Shown: one piece after another, positions 37,441 through 47,370 of the stretch | How positions within the stretch are numbered: position 1 is the first letter of the stretch | How the letters are laid out: every line of letters starts with the position of its first letter | Assembly (NCBI GenBank): GCA_965153455.1 | Contig: OZ234501.1 | Coordinates: forward strand, 13,392,001-13,456,000 | From: Sphagnum compactum | Lineage: Eukaryota; Bryophyta; Sphagnopsida; Sphagnales | Length of the DNA stretch: 64,000 nucleotides | Reading direction: 5' to 3' | Translations under genes and position numbers: made by a program | The notes under the pieces: generated by a model | Databases searched by the model: none | What the model was told of the DNA's origin: nothing | What the model saw: only the letters and a program-made list of their open reading frames with translations

Positions 37441-38154
37441 ATTCAAGGGTTTCTCATGGGGTTTTAGATTTGCAGATAATAGGTACCCTATCCCAGTCTT
37501 TCCTCAATTCTTAGGGTGTGTGGAAATAGGTAGAATTATTATTGTTCCACTATATTTCCTTTGCACACATAACATCATTCAATAGGAATGGTAGACATAG
37601 CCAACCAACTAAATGCTAGTTTGATTGATGGAAATTTGTGACCACCCAACAGATGTACAAAATAAAAATCATTATCAAACATTTTCTATCCACATAGGTA
37701 CTTTACATAGATGTTCGAAAGTAATAGTGCCCCAATATTAATTGAATCAATGGATGAAAAAATATGGATGGAACCTAACAACTATATCAACAATTAAGTT
37801 AGTTAGATGAGAATGGATCAATATCCATGGGTTTGAACTTTACCTAAGAGTGATAAATTTTACAATGGTGCTTCACAGCATGTGCACTATGCTTTAGGGT
37901 TTGCCCGAGTGTGAGCTACAACAAGCCGCACAAAACATTTCCCCCAAAGTCTTCAATAACAATGTTATGAATTGAAAAAAAATCCTCATCCGTCATTCAT
38001 CGAAACCACAAGATCCATCCACATTGGGTATATTTTGGTTAATGGTTATATCTCAATTGCACAATATAACTCCTTTGGGAGTTGAAAAAGAATTGTTGAT
38101 GGGTGTATGATTTCATAGCATGTCACATGACACGATTTTTGATTTTCTCTATAA

Positions 38155-38590
38155 TGGATTTTTTTGATGTGCTAGAAATATTTTTTTGATATTCTTGATG
38201 GGTGAGGGCATTTTTTTTGACGTGCAAAACATATTGTTTCGAATTTCTTGACCGATGGGGGGTTTTTTTTTTAAATGTAAGAAATATTGTTTTAATTTTC
38301 TTGACAAGCGAGGGTATTTTTTGATGTGCAAGAAATTTTTTTTTTGATTTTCTTGATGGATGAGGGCATTTTTGATGTGCAAGAAATATTGTTCGAATTT
38401 TCTTGACTGGTGAGGATATTTTTCCGACATGCCAAGAAATATTTTCTTAATTTTCTTGACGGGGGAGGGTATTTTTGACGTGCAAGAAAAATTGTTTTGA
38501 ATTTCTTGACGGGTGAGTGCATTTTTGATGTGCAAAGAAATATTGTTTCAATTTTCTTAAGGGGTGAGGGTATTTTTAATGTGCATTAGA
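38155..38590. repeat. About 55-bp minisatellite, eight diverged copies
   Basis: The unit contains GATGTGCAAGAAATATTG, AATTTTCTTGACGGG and TGAGGGTATTTTT. Copies vary by T-run length and substitutions. The minus-strand frames here give repeating CTSK and QEN-like words, purely from the array. Confidence 0.8.
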
Positions 38591-38810
38591 TGTACACTAT
38601 AGGCATTGATGGGTGGCCCAAAAAAAAAAAACAAAAACAACAACACTGACCACCAAGAGAGCTTTCTCTCAGACATTACATAATGCAGAAAAAAATTTAA
38701 AAAAAGTAAATGTGGGACCCATACTAATAGGGCTATTGGAAAAAAGAAAAGAAAAAAAAACCTACTAAATGATAATAATAATAAATTAAGAAGGATATAC
38801 CTACCTAGTG

Positions 38811-38905
38811 GTACCTACCTTAGTGCAAAGGTCATGCACTAAGTAGTACCTCCTTGTACTTTGAGAAGTACTTCTTCCCACACAAAAAGTACCTCTTACA
38901 AGTAC
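38811..38905. promoter_or_regulatory. Cluster of six GTAC cores (A)
   Basis: GTAC occurs at 38811, 38846, 38856, 38868, 38889 and 38902, mostly as AGTACCT or TGTACTT. GTAC is the core bound by plant SBP/SPL proteins and by copper-response regulators of the same family. Six in 95 bp is far above chance. The word TTGTACTTTGAGAAGTAC is shared with cluster B 480 bp away, so duplication is also part of the explanation. No adjacent gene is established, so function is inference. Confidence 0.35.
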
Positions 38906-39331
38906 CTTCAAATTTGCAGTTGTTGCTGCTGCTGCAAATGTGGCTGCTGCTGTCCCCACTTATTATTAGTATTTTACTTATTACACTTCTACTACTTGCT
39001 CCTCTTGCTGGTATACTCTTGCTTTCCATTTCATATGCTTTGCTTTTGCTCTACTCTCTCCCTCTACCTCTCTCTCTATCTCTCTCTCTCTTCACTTAAC
39101 TACTCTCTAGCTGCTTTTGGAAGTAGTAGGCCCACCACCAGAAGCCATGCTGAAAGCACCATTGCAAGCCCTTTTTTTTTGGTTTATTTTTGGGGCCTTT
39201 TTTTTGGGTGTGTGTGTGTGTGTGTTTTGCTGCTTCTTCCTTTTTCTTGGGGATGGGTTTTGAATACTACTTTTGAGTTGTTGTTGTTGTTGTCATAATT
39301 TGCACCACCACCACCACCACCAACAAGAACA

Positions 39332-39370
39332 GTACCTTTGTTGTACTTTGAGAAGTACCTCTCACAGTAC
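39332..39370. promoter_or_regulatory. Cluster of four GTAC cores (B)
   Basis: GTAC occurs at 39332, 39343, 39355 and 39367. The central TTGTACTTTGAGAAGTACCT is a duplicate of the core of cluster A. It is bordered on the left by TTG and CAC trinucleotide runs (39278-39320). Confidence 0.3.
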
Positions 39371-39659
39371 CCCCTTCAACTGCAGTTTGCCTTTGCTGTT
39401 TCCTAAACTAAAAATGGCTAAGTCCCATTTGTACATAAAAATAAAGCAAAGTTTTTGCAGTCAAGTCTTAGAGGAATTTGGTGAGTCAGCAGCACTCACA
39501 CTCATTCCACAACAATTTAAATAAAAAATTTAAAAAAAAAAAAAAAAAACTCTTAAGTTTTTAACAAGAGTTATAAGGATTAGTGTAGAAAAATATACAC
39601 AAATATAAGAGGTATTTGGAGTAGGCTTTGTTCCCAATTGGGATTTTAAAAAAAAGCCT

Positions 39660-39965
39660 ATATGACCAATCAGATTGTTAGAATGGGAGCCTTGAATTCT
39701 TTTGAGGTGTTAACTTTAGTGAACTTGCTTTTAATGAAGTGTAATGGTGGCAATCTTATAAGGTTAGGTAGTAGTTACCTTTTCTAATGGAAGGTTAGGT
39801 GGTTACCTTTTCTAATAATCGAAGGTTAGAAGCTTACCATGGGTAGGCTTGTCCCTTGGTGAAAAGAATTTTTTTGAATTTTTTTTTTTTGTGGTCAATG
39901 AGATTGTTGAAATGAGTGTGTCTTGAATTCTTTTGAAGAGTTGTCAAGTTAATGAACTAGTACTT
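39660..39965. repeat. Two-copy direct duplication, spacing about 232 bp
   Basis: The blocks ATTGTTAGAATGGG and CTTGAATTCTTTTGAGG (39672-39705) recur as ATTGTTGAAATGAG and CTTGAATTCTTTTGAAG (39904-39940). Between them AAGGTTAGGTAGTAG-type words are also repeated. This is a local segmental duplication with no coding content. Confidence 0.55.
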
Positions 39966-40089
39966 ACATGTTGCATGCAAATGAGAACATGCGACTTGCA
40001 AGGAGCTTTTAACAAGAATTTTTTTGAAGGTTTTTACATATCATTCTCTTATTTATTAATTAGAGATATGAACTCACTCAAGGTTGTCT

Positions 40090-40356
40090 TCATAGGCAAA
40101 TAGCAGACAAGGGTTCTGGCACATTACTTGTGCTATTTTGTTTACTCAATGGACCCAAAGGTTTTTCATTATGTTGAATAATAAACATAATGAAGTCACC
40201 CCATGAGACTTTTGAGTGTGCACTTGTTTGTGAGCCTCCTAATCCTTGTTGAGTGGGGGGGACCTGACCATGCACCAGCAGCTTCACATGCCTCTCTTCT
40301 GGTGCTTTCCAGAGGGAAGGATTGCTCTGACCCATAATGAGAGAGTTTTCAACCCT
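40090..40356 (-). CDS. Orphan exon-like ORF, possible terminal exon
   Basis: I do not recognise this protein. On the minus strand a good acceptor (polypyrimidine CTTTCTTTCTTTAG just above 40356) opens an 88-residue frame starting RVENSLIMGQSNPSLWK. It includes ERHVKLLVHGQVPPTQQ, and TGA follows at the left end. Residue composition is protein-like, not low-complexity, unlike neighbouring frames. No upstream exon could be joined with confidence (the ATG at 40335 would give an 81-aa protein alone). It may be a terminal exon, a gene fragment or chance. Confidence 0.3.
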   Translation of the reverse strand, partial: RVENSLIMGQSNPSLWKAPEERHVKLLVHGQVPPTQQGLGGSQTSAHSKVSWGDFIMFIIQHNEKPLGPLSKQNSTSNVPEPLSAICL

Positions 40357-40924
40357 CTAAAGAAAGAAAGAAACAGGTGAGTGAAAAAAAGCTACTGCAT
40401 ACTCATAGATGATATCATCCCCTCATCATGATTATTCATTCATATTTTTATATGTTCTACATCAAAACACATCTTTGCCATCCATCATATGCTAGAGTGT
40501 TTTTTAAAAATTATTTTTACATACCCTATCTGAAGTGCAATTCCTGATAAATTTGGCTGAGTCAGCTCTACAGTGCAATTTTTTTCTCCCGATTTTTTTG
40601 TCCTTTATATTTATTTAATGTCAAACATCAACGACACCACCACCGTACATGTAATTAATTGGTAGAGTTAATGTCTCTTTTCATTAAGCAGCTCTGCTCA
40701 CAATTACACACAATATGTTGTGATCACAACCACCTAATGGAAAGTTGATCAAAGTGGATGTGCAATACATCTGGACTCAATTCACTCAATTGGCTCAAAT
40801 GAATGAGTAGTAAGTAGGTATGTTTTTTTCCTCATAGAAATGGCCACATCCACCACAACTAGTGATGGATGAACCCCAAATGAGTTGACAACAAACCTTG
40901 GTTGTATAGGTAGGTAAGAGAATA

Positions 40925-41145
40925 AGTGGCTACAAGGTTAGTAGAGGCATGTAGATAGTGAATACATAATAAGTAATGGGCTAATGGGTAGGTAGGTAGT
41001 AAGTAAAACAGGATGGATGCTATATGTATGTAAAGATATTATTAAGTGGTAACAAGTTCAATAGATGCATTTTAGATGGTTAGTACATAAGTAAGGGCTA
41101 ATAATGGGTGGGTGGGTTGTTAAGTAGGTAGTAAAAACAGAAACT
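40925..41145. repeat. Two-copy direct duplication, about 119 bp
   Basis: AAGTGGCTACAAGGTTAGTA through GTAGGTAGTAAGTAAAACAG (40925-41013) is repeated with substitutions from AAGTGGTAACAAGTTCAATA through GTAGGTAGTAAAAACAG (41044-41141). The GTAG words recur in other parts of the window (25.58, 43.6 and 59.98 kb). Confidence 0.65.
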
Positions 41146-43590
41146 TGAGTTAACCAGTGTGGTTAACAAGGGGAAGTAGAAGAACCCAATGGAAAAAGTG
41201 TTTCTCTAGTCCAATCACCAAATTCACCTCTCATGGTGTGTGCACTGTTTTGGGTTCACTTTGGCTCAAGAACCAAACACAAAAATGCTGTGCTCAAAGT
41301 GCTTTTTTTCTCACTGGAAAAGCCCCTCTTGAACACCTGGGGAGGCTGGCTAGATGCAGCAGCAGCAGCAGCAGCAGTATAGAAGACAAAATAAACAAGG
41401 CTATCTTCTTCTTCTGTCAGTACCTAGTTCATGACTTTCTTTTGCTCCTTCACTCCATCAATAGCCAACAACACAACTTGTTGCAAGTACCAACTTGCTT
41501 GGAGAATACACAGCCCCCCCTTATCTCTCCCCCCATGTCCCCCGCCCAAGTTCTTTCCCTTCCACAAGATTTTTGTTTCCTCGACCAACACGTTTCAAAG
41601 TTTCGACAATGTACTCAACAATGTACTCGGGAGGTTGTTCTTTGATGTTATTGAAAAACCTTGGGGTTTAGGTTCTAGAAAATAAATATTAAAAAAAAGA
41701 AAAATAATTGTTTGGGTTCTAGAAAAAAAAGATTTTGTTCTAAAAAAAGAAATTAAAAATTGTTTGGGTTCTAAAAACTAATGAGAATTGTCTTAGTTCC
41801 CGTTCCACACATAAATGTAACCAAGGATCCATTTCCAGGTCAAGCTCTTCTTCCCCAAAACATAAAAATAAAAATAAATCTGATTGTGGTTTTGGTCCTG
41901 AAATCCATGCACCTGTGTTTACCTAATGGGACGGAGGGTAGCCATTTTTCTTAACACAAATAATCTTGCAAAATATTGAGAAATATGCCACTCTTTCATT
42001 AGGACTTTTGTTCCTAGATCGAGAAGTTGGGTATTTGATTGGCATCACTTTGATGGTTAGGTTTGGACAAAGTTGAATAAAGGTTTGTGGTTTTAAACCT
42101 AATTTGGTGGAAAAGAAAGAATTAAGTGCATCAAAAAAGTTTATGACAAAAAAGAAAAAAAAATTAAAAGAAAAAAGTACATGATAATTTCATCTGTAGT
42201 AGTAGCGGGTGGTTTATATGCCTTACTCTAACACCGACTTAATCCAATGATCAAAATACCTAAATAGTGGTAATTTGAAAAGTGAAAAGTAGCCTTATGA
42301 CCTTATAAGATTGTCAAATGAGGTGCACACTAGTTAATTAATAAGCTTTGCGATTGAAATGAACAAGTTCGAGCCTTTTTCAACTAAGACAACACCCTAT
42401 GGAGAAGAAAAGACAAGCACACAAAATGAGAAGAAGCATAGAGTATGTTCACATTCTTGTCCATGGATTGCGGAAATTTTGCCTCTTGGTGTGAAATTGT
42501 TAAGGTTTAAAGATACGGAGATCCCAAAAATGCGGCAAAAAGTAAAGTAATAATGCCCACCATTGTCATTGTTAGGGCTTTGAGGTCTAAAATGGCAATT
42601 TGCAATGGTTTTGAAGCAAAGATGTTTGGGTCCATGAAATTAAGGTCATGACTAGACAACTCAACTTTGGAACAAGATAGTGTGCATTTTGTCAAAATAA
42701 TAAATTGGAATTGCACAATAGTTTGAAGGCTAAGAGCTTCATGCCTTGGAAGCAATAAAATAGCATAAATTCACCACTAAGAAAATAAAGGAAAGAGAAA
42801 TATCGTTGCTTAAAAGTTGTGCTAATTAGGGTTGAGAAAAGGGGGTTTTTCCCCCCAAATATTGTGATACCAAAAATTTGGTGCATTTTTCTTAAAAAAT
42901 AGCAAAGTTATTCAAATTTACACTAAAATAAAGATAAATTCCAATATATCCCTAATTGTTTTTACAAAATGACAAGTATTTTTGAAAAAAAAATACAGGA
43001 TGAAAATGGTGAAAATCTCAATAAACAAGTTTTTCACTTTATTTTTACACACTTATTATGTTAACAAAATTTAAGAAAATCCCAAGTCCAAAAGGTCCTC
43101 CTTCCTTAAACAATCTCACTTTTAAGGCGACAAGTATCAATTGCACACTTCTAAAAAATAATATCAGTTTGGGTTCAAGTTTTTTTTTACATTGATTTTT
43201 TTCCCGATTTTCTAGTTTTGAGAGTTTCAAAAAAAAATTCAAAAAATTAGCAACTTTTAATAAAAAAAAACCCAAAAAATTCCACAAAATTATATTAAAA
43301 AAATTCAAGCCTTTTAAATTTTAAATAAGGAGGGCTTGCAAGTGACTTCCAAGATCAATGGTCTAAATTTTAAAAAATAAATTTATTATTAAAATATCAT
43401 TTCACATTCTTAAAAAAATAGATTTTATTTCATTTTATTTCATTTCCATAGATTTTCTCGTCTCTTTTATCTTGTTGCGAATTTCCATTGCCCTTCCAAA
43501 ACTTAAAAGAACTTTTTTGTGTTACCAAAGATTGTAAAGAGTAAAAATTTGTCACCAAACCAAACTTTTTTAGTTTTTACTCGACACACC
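41146..43590. other. Spacer, no supported gene
   Basis: The 162-aa plus-strand frame at 41157-41645 is the longest here. It crosses a (GCA)n run encoding poly-Ser (41358-41378) and C-rich tracts, lacks a recognisable domain, and is not supported. From 41690 the DNA is AT-rich with poly-A interruptions, with nothing structured to report. Confidence 0.4.
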
Positions 43591-43595
43591 TTGTA

Positions 43596-43660
43596 CCTTT
43601 CTACCTACCTACCTAAGAAGGTAGGAAGGCAGGTAGAAAGGTAGGTAAGTAGGTAGGTAC
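43596..43660. repeat. Foldback made of GTAG/CTAC words
   Basis: ACCTTTCTACCTACCTACCT (43596-43615) faces AGGTAGGAAGGCAGG and TAGAAAGGT (43619-43642) across a short loop. The arms can pair almost throughout, with a few bulges. More GTAG units follow to 43660. It is the left edge of the hairpin-rich and GC-rich block that continues to about 44.2 kb. Confidence 0.6.
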
Positions 43661-43734
43661 CTCTCCAGTGTAGCAGAAGAAGAAGAAGAAGGAGTTCACC
43701 ACCACTTTTAAAAGGAACTAGGAATGCGCTGTCA

Positions 43735-43758
43735 GCCAGCCTACAAAGGTAGGCTGGC
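43735..43758. repeat. Perfect 10-bp stem hairpin
   Basis: GCCAGCCTAC at 43735-43744 and GTAGGCTGGC at 43749-43758 are exact inverted repeats with the loop AAAG. GGCAGGCTGGCATG follows, a partial third copy. A second perfect hairpin, CTGTACG-GGCTG-CGTACAG, lies near 43858. Confidence 0.7.
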
Positions 43759-43779
43759 AGGCTGGCATGTTGGGCAGCA

Positions 43780-44160
43780 GGAGGGAGGGAGGGAGGGAGG
43801 GGCTGCTACATCCAAAGCGACTCGCGAGGACACATTCGCACGGTTTTAGGACACCGGCTGTACGGGCTGCGTACAGAACTTACAGGCCTTTTTGGTACTT
43901 ACCCGGGGGAGGAAAATTTAGACAAATTCCCTGTTCCCACCCCCCCCCCCCCCCGGCCGCCCCGGGTCCCCACCGCCTCCCCCCGCCCTCCCTGGTCCCC
44001 CCCTCCCTACTGTTGCCCTTGATTTCGGTGGGGGGACCGCCCTTATCGTCACTTTCGTCCGTTGGATTTTGTACTTTCACACTACGGGCTGTACCCGGGC
44101 CCGGGGAAAGGGGGGACTGGTCTGGGGTGGGGGGGTTAGGTGGGTGGCCGGGGGCGGTCT
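43780..44160. repeat. GC island with strong G-quadruplex potential
   Basis: G-runs occur as (GGGA)n at 43781-43801. A run of 15 C lies at 43940-43954 with more C-runs to about 44010. The segment 44103-44150 has four or more runs of four to seven G in about 35 bases. This matches the standard G-quadruplex pattern on both strands at different places. It contrasts sharply with AT-rich surroundings. No gene is inferred from the frames across it. Confidence 0.65.
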
Positions 44161-44255
44161 TCGGGTGAAAATACCTCCCCCTGACACCAACCAGTGGTTG
44201 GTTTTTAGTAATTTCTGTTTGTAGCTAAAGTGGCGATAATTCATTGGAAAAACAA

Positions 44256-44303
44256 AATTGGCTATCATCCTCCATGGGAAAATTTAGCCAAATCTGGCTA
44301 TAA
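44256..44303 (-). repeat. Dispersed palindromic repeat, copy 2 (inverted)
   Basis: Read on the minus strand it gives TATAGCCAGATTTGGCTA, then AATTTTCCCATGGAGGATGA and TAGCCAATTTTG, collinear with the copy at 24559-24613. Confidence 0.65.
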
Positions 44304-44584
44304 ACCCGAAATAAAGTACAACTCTTTAACTCATCCTTTTATATGTTTGGCTACACAATGAAACCTACATAGACGAATCTGGAATTATATTAATTTATTA
44401 ATTTATTTTCCCTCACTTTCTGGCGACTGAAAACCTCCAAATTCACTTTTTCCTTCGATTTATTATTTCGCATTTTGGCAATATATCGCCAGTAAAAGAC
44501 GGCCATGATGATCTTTCCATGCGGTCCGTTTTTTAAGACGCCTTTATTGTATTTTCAGAGAGTGTACTTTAAGTCGGCTTTTGG

Positions 44585-44620
44585 GGGCGATGGGGGGGGG
44601 AGACGGGGGTGGGGATGGAT
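44585..44620 (+). repeat. Second G-rich tract
   Basis: GGGGGCGATGGGGGGGG followed by AGACGGGGGTGGGGATGG provides four runs of at least four G, another canonical G-quadruplex pattern on the plus strand. It lies between two copies of the dispersed palindromic repeat. Confidence 0.6.
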
Positions 44621-44758
44621 TTTGAAACTGGGCTTTAAAGCTGTGTGTCAGGCTGCTGCTGTTTATACAACAAAAATATGGTCCAAACTCCCAAATTACT
44701 GAGCCAGGTCCATGCAAGGGTTTTTTTTTTCTCCCCAATCTGGTAAGTTAGGTGTACT

Positions 44759-44798
44759 AGGGGTCATGCACAAGAGGATTTAGCCCAATTGGGCTATG
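44759..44798 (-). repeat. Dispersed palindromic repeat, copy 3 (inverted)
   Basis: On the minus strand it reads CATAGCCCAATTGGGCTA then AATCCTCTTGTGCATGACC. The palindrome is kept although two symmetric bases changed together (CAATTG in place of AAATTT), as expected if pairing matters. Confidence 0.6.
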
Positions 44799-45659
44799 TA
44801 ATTTTCTTTTCAAAGCTCACTATATATAGTGGCGACAGATGCAAGAACTTGCTTGTGGTTTAAGTAAATATGGCGAATTTAACTTTATTTCCTAAAAATA
44901 TGACGAATTTGGGCCCTTTTTTTTTTTCTTTTTTTTTTTTTTTTGCAAATAACGTTTTTATCTACGAGTTACAACCCTTTTTGTTTTGGTGTCCCCATGG
45001 GGTGAAATTTTATTGAATTTTCTTTTTGAATTTTAAAAAATTTAGTGAAAACTATATAGGTAGTTTGCCTATAATAATAAGTCTGTCCCTTACCTGCAGA
45101 GCCAATAAAGAAGACACAATCAATCCTAATCTTTAACATGCCATGGGACTTTGAAGCACTATGTGTGTAGCCATGTTTTTTTTATTTTGGTGAAATCTCG
45201 CCTAATTTCGACCTGAAAAATATGATTTCAATGTATACGCAGGTTTTCTCATGGAAAAAAAAAAGGCCCAAATTCGCAAAATTTTAGGGGAAAAATTCCA
45301 AGTCACGAGTTGAGATTTGATTTTTTTTAATGATATCTAGGAAAGCAAACTAGGGTAAGAAGGGCTTTTCATTGCTATTCCTCAATTATCCCACACCAAA
45401 TCCACCATTATCGCACATTGTTGTTTCTTACACTTGAGCACAAAAAACCCTTATTGTCACCAGCCTTTTTTTTCACTGGCTATATAAATAGCCAGAATTC
45501 TATATTACAAAGTAAAAGTGCTAAAATAAAAAATTTCTGAAAAATTTCAATAGCCAGAATTAGAATAAAATTTATGAAAAAATCACCAGATTTCTATATG
45601 TGGTTCAAGTAGGTAGCCAAAAATATAGAAGGATGTTTTGAGAAAAAATCCTTCATATT

Positions 45660-45700
45660 TTGTAGCCAAATCTGGCTAAATCTTCCTGCGTATCACTATC
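45660..45700 (+). repeat. Dispersed palindromic repeat, copy 4
   Basis: TGTAGCCAAATCTGGCTA followed by AATCTTCCTGCGTATCACTA, collinear with the other copies but more diverged in the right half. Confidence 0.55.
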
Positions 45701-45847
45701 CCTTTGTCTATAACACAAAATTTGCCCCCAAAAAAAACACTACGCTGAATTGGTGTCACTTTGGCGAAAAAAAATTCCAAATTTCGCCATATTTAAAACC
45801 ATAAGTTGCCAGTATGGTTTCAAAAAACTCTACTTTTCTCTTTGACC

Positions 45848-45900
45848 TGTAGCCAAATTTGACCTGTAATAAGTCAGTCCTCTTGTGAATGATCGCCAGT
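45848..45900 (+). repeat. Dispersed palindromic repeat, copy 5
   Basis: TGTAGCCAAATTTGACC is the left half. An insertion follows, then TCCTCTTGTGAATGATCGCC and AGT. The right half is the best match to the copy at 24.56 kb, while the palindrome itself has decayed. Confidence 0.55.
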
Positions 45901-46270
45901 CCACCTCTCTCACAAAATTGAAATAATAAAAAATAAATAAATAAATAAATACATCAATCTACTGTTATGCTTCAAAAGAAAAGAAAGAAAAAGAAAAGAA
46001 AATTATCCCTACTTAAGTTACTTTTATTACTCTCCCTCATGCAGTCGTGACTCGATGCAACGAACGGTCGATCCGCAGAGATTAAAAAACCAATTTAACA
46101 AAAAAAACACATTTACCTACCTACTTACCTGTTGGCACGACCGGCAGGCTGTAAAAAAGTACAAAACCCGTGGAGTGAGGTAAACGTACGTTAGTAGTAT
46201 GTTTGTACGGAGCGGTTTTGTCGTCAGCTGTTGATGAGTGGCAAGGTTAAAAGAAGGTAAGTTGCCGACG

Positions 46271-46970
46271 ATTGTCTACCCTTAAATTTACGTTTTTACT
46301 TCACGGTTTTACTTTGTACCCTCCCCCTTTGTACCTCTCTCCCTCCCTCTCTCTCCCCGTCCTCTCGCTCTCTCTCTTTCTCTCTCTCTCTCGGATCGCT
46401 CGCTCGGTCGCTCGCTGCGGTGCTTCCTACGCTCGCTCTCCCTTCGCCAATTCTCCTGCGCCATCGCCACGATCTTCCTCCACGGGAAACAGACACGAGA
46501 TCGAGGGAAAAACATACGGGAGAAAGAAGAGAAGGAAGTGGAGGAGTTCAATGTTGTTGCTCTCAGGAGAACGAGGCGTGCTGAACCGTCCTCCTATTGG
46601 GGTTGATTTGTTTGTTTTTTGGTCATCGCTACCTAAGTTGGTTTGTTAGTCGTTCGGATGTTCTGAAGAAGAAGAAGACGAGGACGAGGATCGTGATGAT
46701 GATGATGATGATGACTCGTGTTTTAGCAATGGCGGAGCGGCTTGGTTTTTCTGTTTTTCTCTTCTGCAGTTTCCACAGCTGTTATCATCGTGGTGGTGAT
46801 GGTCGGATCTTTTAGTCTTCCTTCGAGGGAAAATTGCAGGCGCTGTTAAGGATTAGGTGTTGACGGACGTCTGGCTGGCGGTGGAAGGGATTTTTGTTAT
46901 CCTTTCTGTTTTGTTTTGAGAGGAGGCAAGCGTCGGTGTTTTTTTGGTTGGGACGTGTTTTTGCTTCCAG
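46271..46970 (+). promoter_or_regulatory. 5' leader region of the Myb/SANT-like gene
   Basis: CT-rich, GC-elevated DNA (46318-46395, CTCTCTCTC-type) typical of a plant 5' UTR. TTTTTGCTTCCAG stands immediately before the ATG at 46971 and looks like a splice acceptor, so the leader probably contains an intron ending exactly at the start codon. The leader exon boundaries cannot be fixed. Frames within this stretch are not supported as genes. Confidence 0.45.
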
Positions 46971-47317
46971 ATGCCGGGGGATTTTGATTGCTATAGGGAC
47001 GAGGAGGCCGATTGTGAGCGTTCCGGTATCGACGATGAGATCATTGACGACTCACAGGACTCGGATGTACTCGAATTGAATCGGGTTGTTGATTTCAACA
47101 AGAAACCTCACAGAACAAGCGGAAGAAGTGCGGCTGCTGCTGCTGTTTCGGGAAACAGAACATCGAAGGAGAATTGCAAAGGTGAGTCAATAAACCAACA
47201 CTTTTGGAAACAAACCGTAACGTCTCTCTCGAACATCAGCTTTAACCTCACGTTTGCTTCTTGTTTCCAAACTCTATATTGTCGCTGGCTTGGTACCTAT
47301 TTTGACTAGTGATGAGT

Positions 47318-47370
<53 letters not shown>

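Larger units (their letters stand above)
44799..46270. other. AT-rich block with related short palindromes
   Basis: No gene is seen. Words such as TGGCGA, TCGCCA, TAGCCAGAATT and CACCAGATTTCTA recur, which are also found at 51.18-51.40 kb. ACCTGAAAAATATGATTT occurs here at 45211-45228 and again at 51198-51215. The block looks like nested or rearranged copies of one noncoding element. (AAAT)n and (AAAG)n runs lie at 45926-46000. Confidence 0.45.

Noticed and set aside
38861-39298. 145-aa plus-strand open frame rich in Cys, Leu and Ser
   Set aside because: It translates TGC, CTC and GT microsatellites and has no domain or splice context. It looks like composition, not a gene.
41157-41645. 162-aa plus-strand frame
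   Set aside because: It crosses a (GCA)n run and C-rich tracts, has no recognisable domain, and no supporting splice or start context beyond an ATG.
42359-42550. TTCGAGCC-like word considered as a tRNA T-arm
   Set aside because: No cloverleaf, acceptor stem or anticodon arm could be placed around it. No tRNA is supported anywhere in the window.
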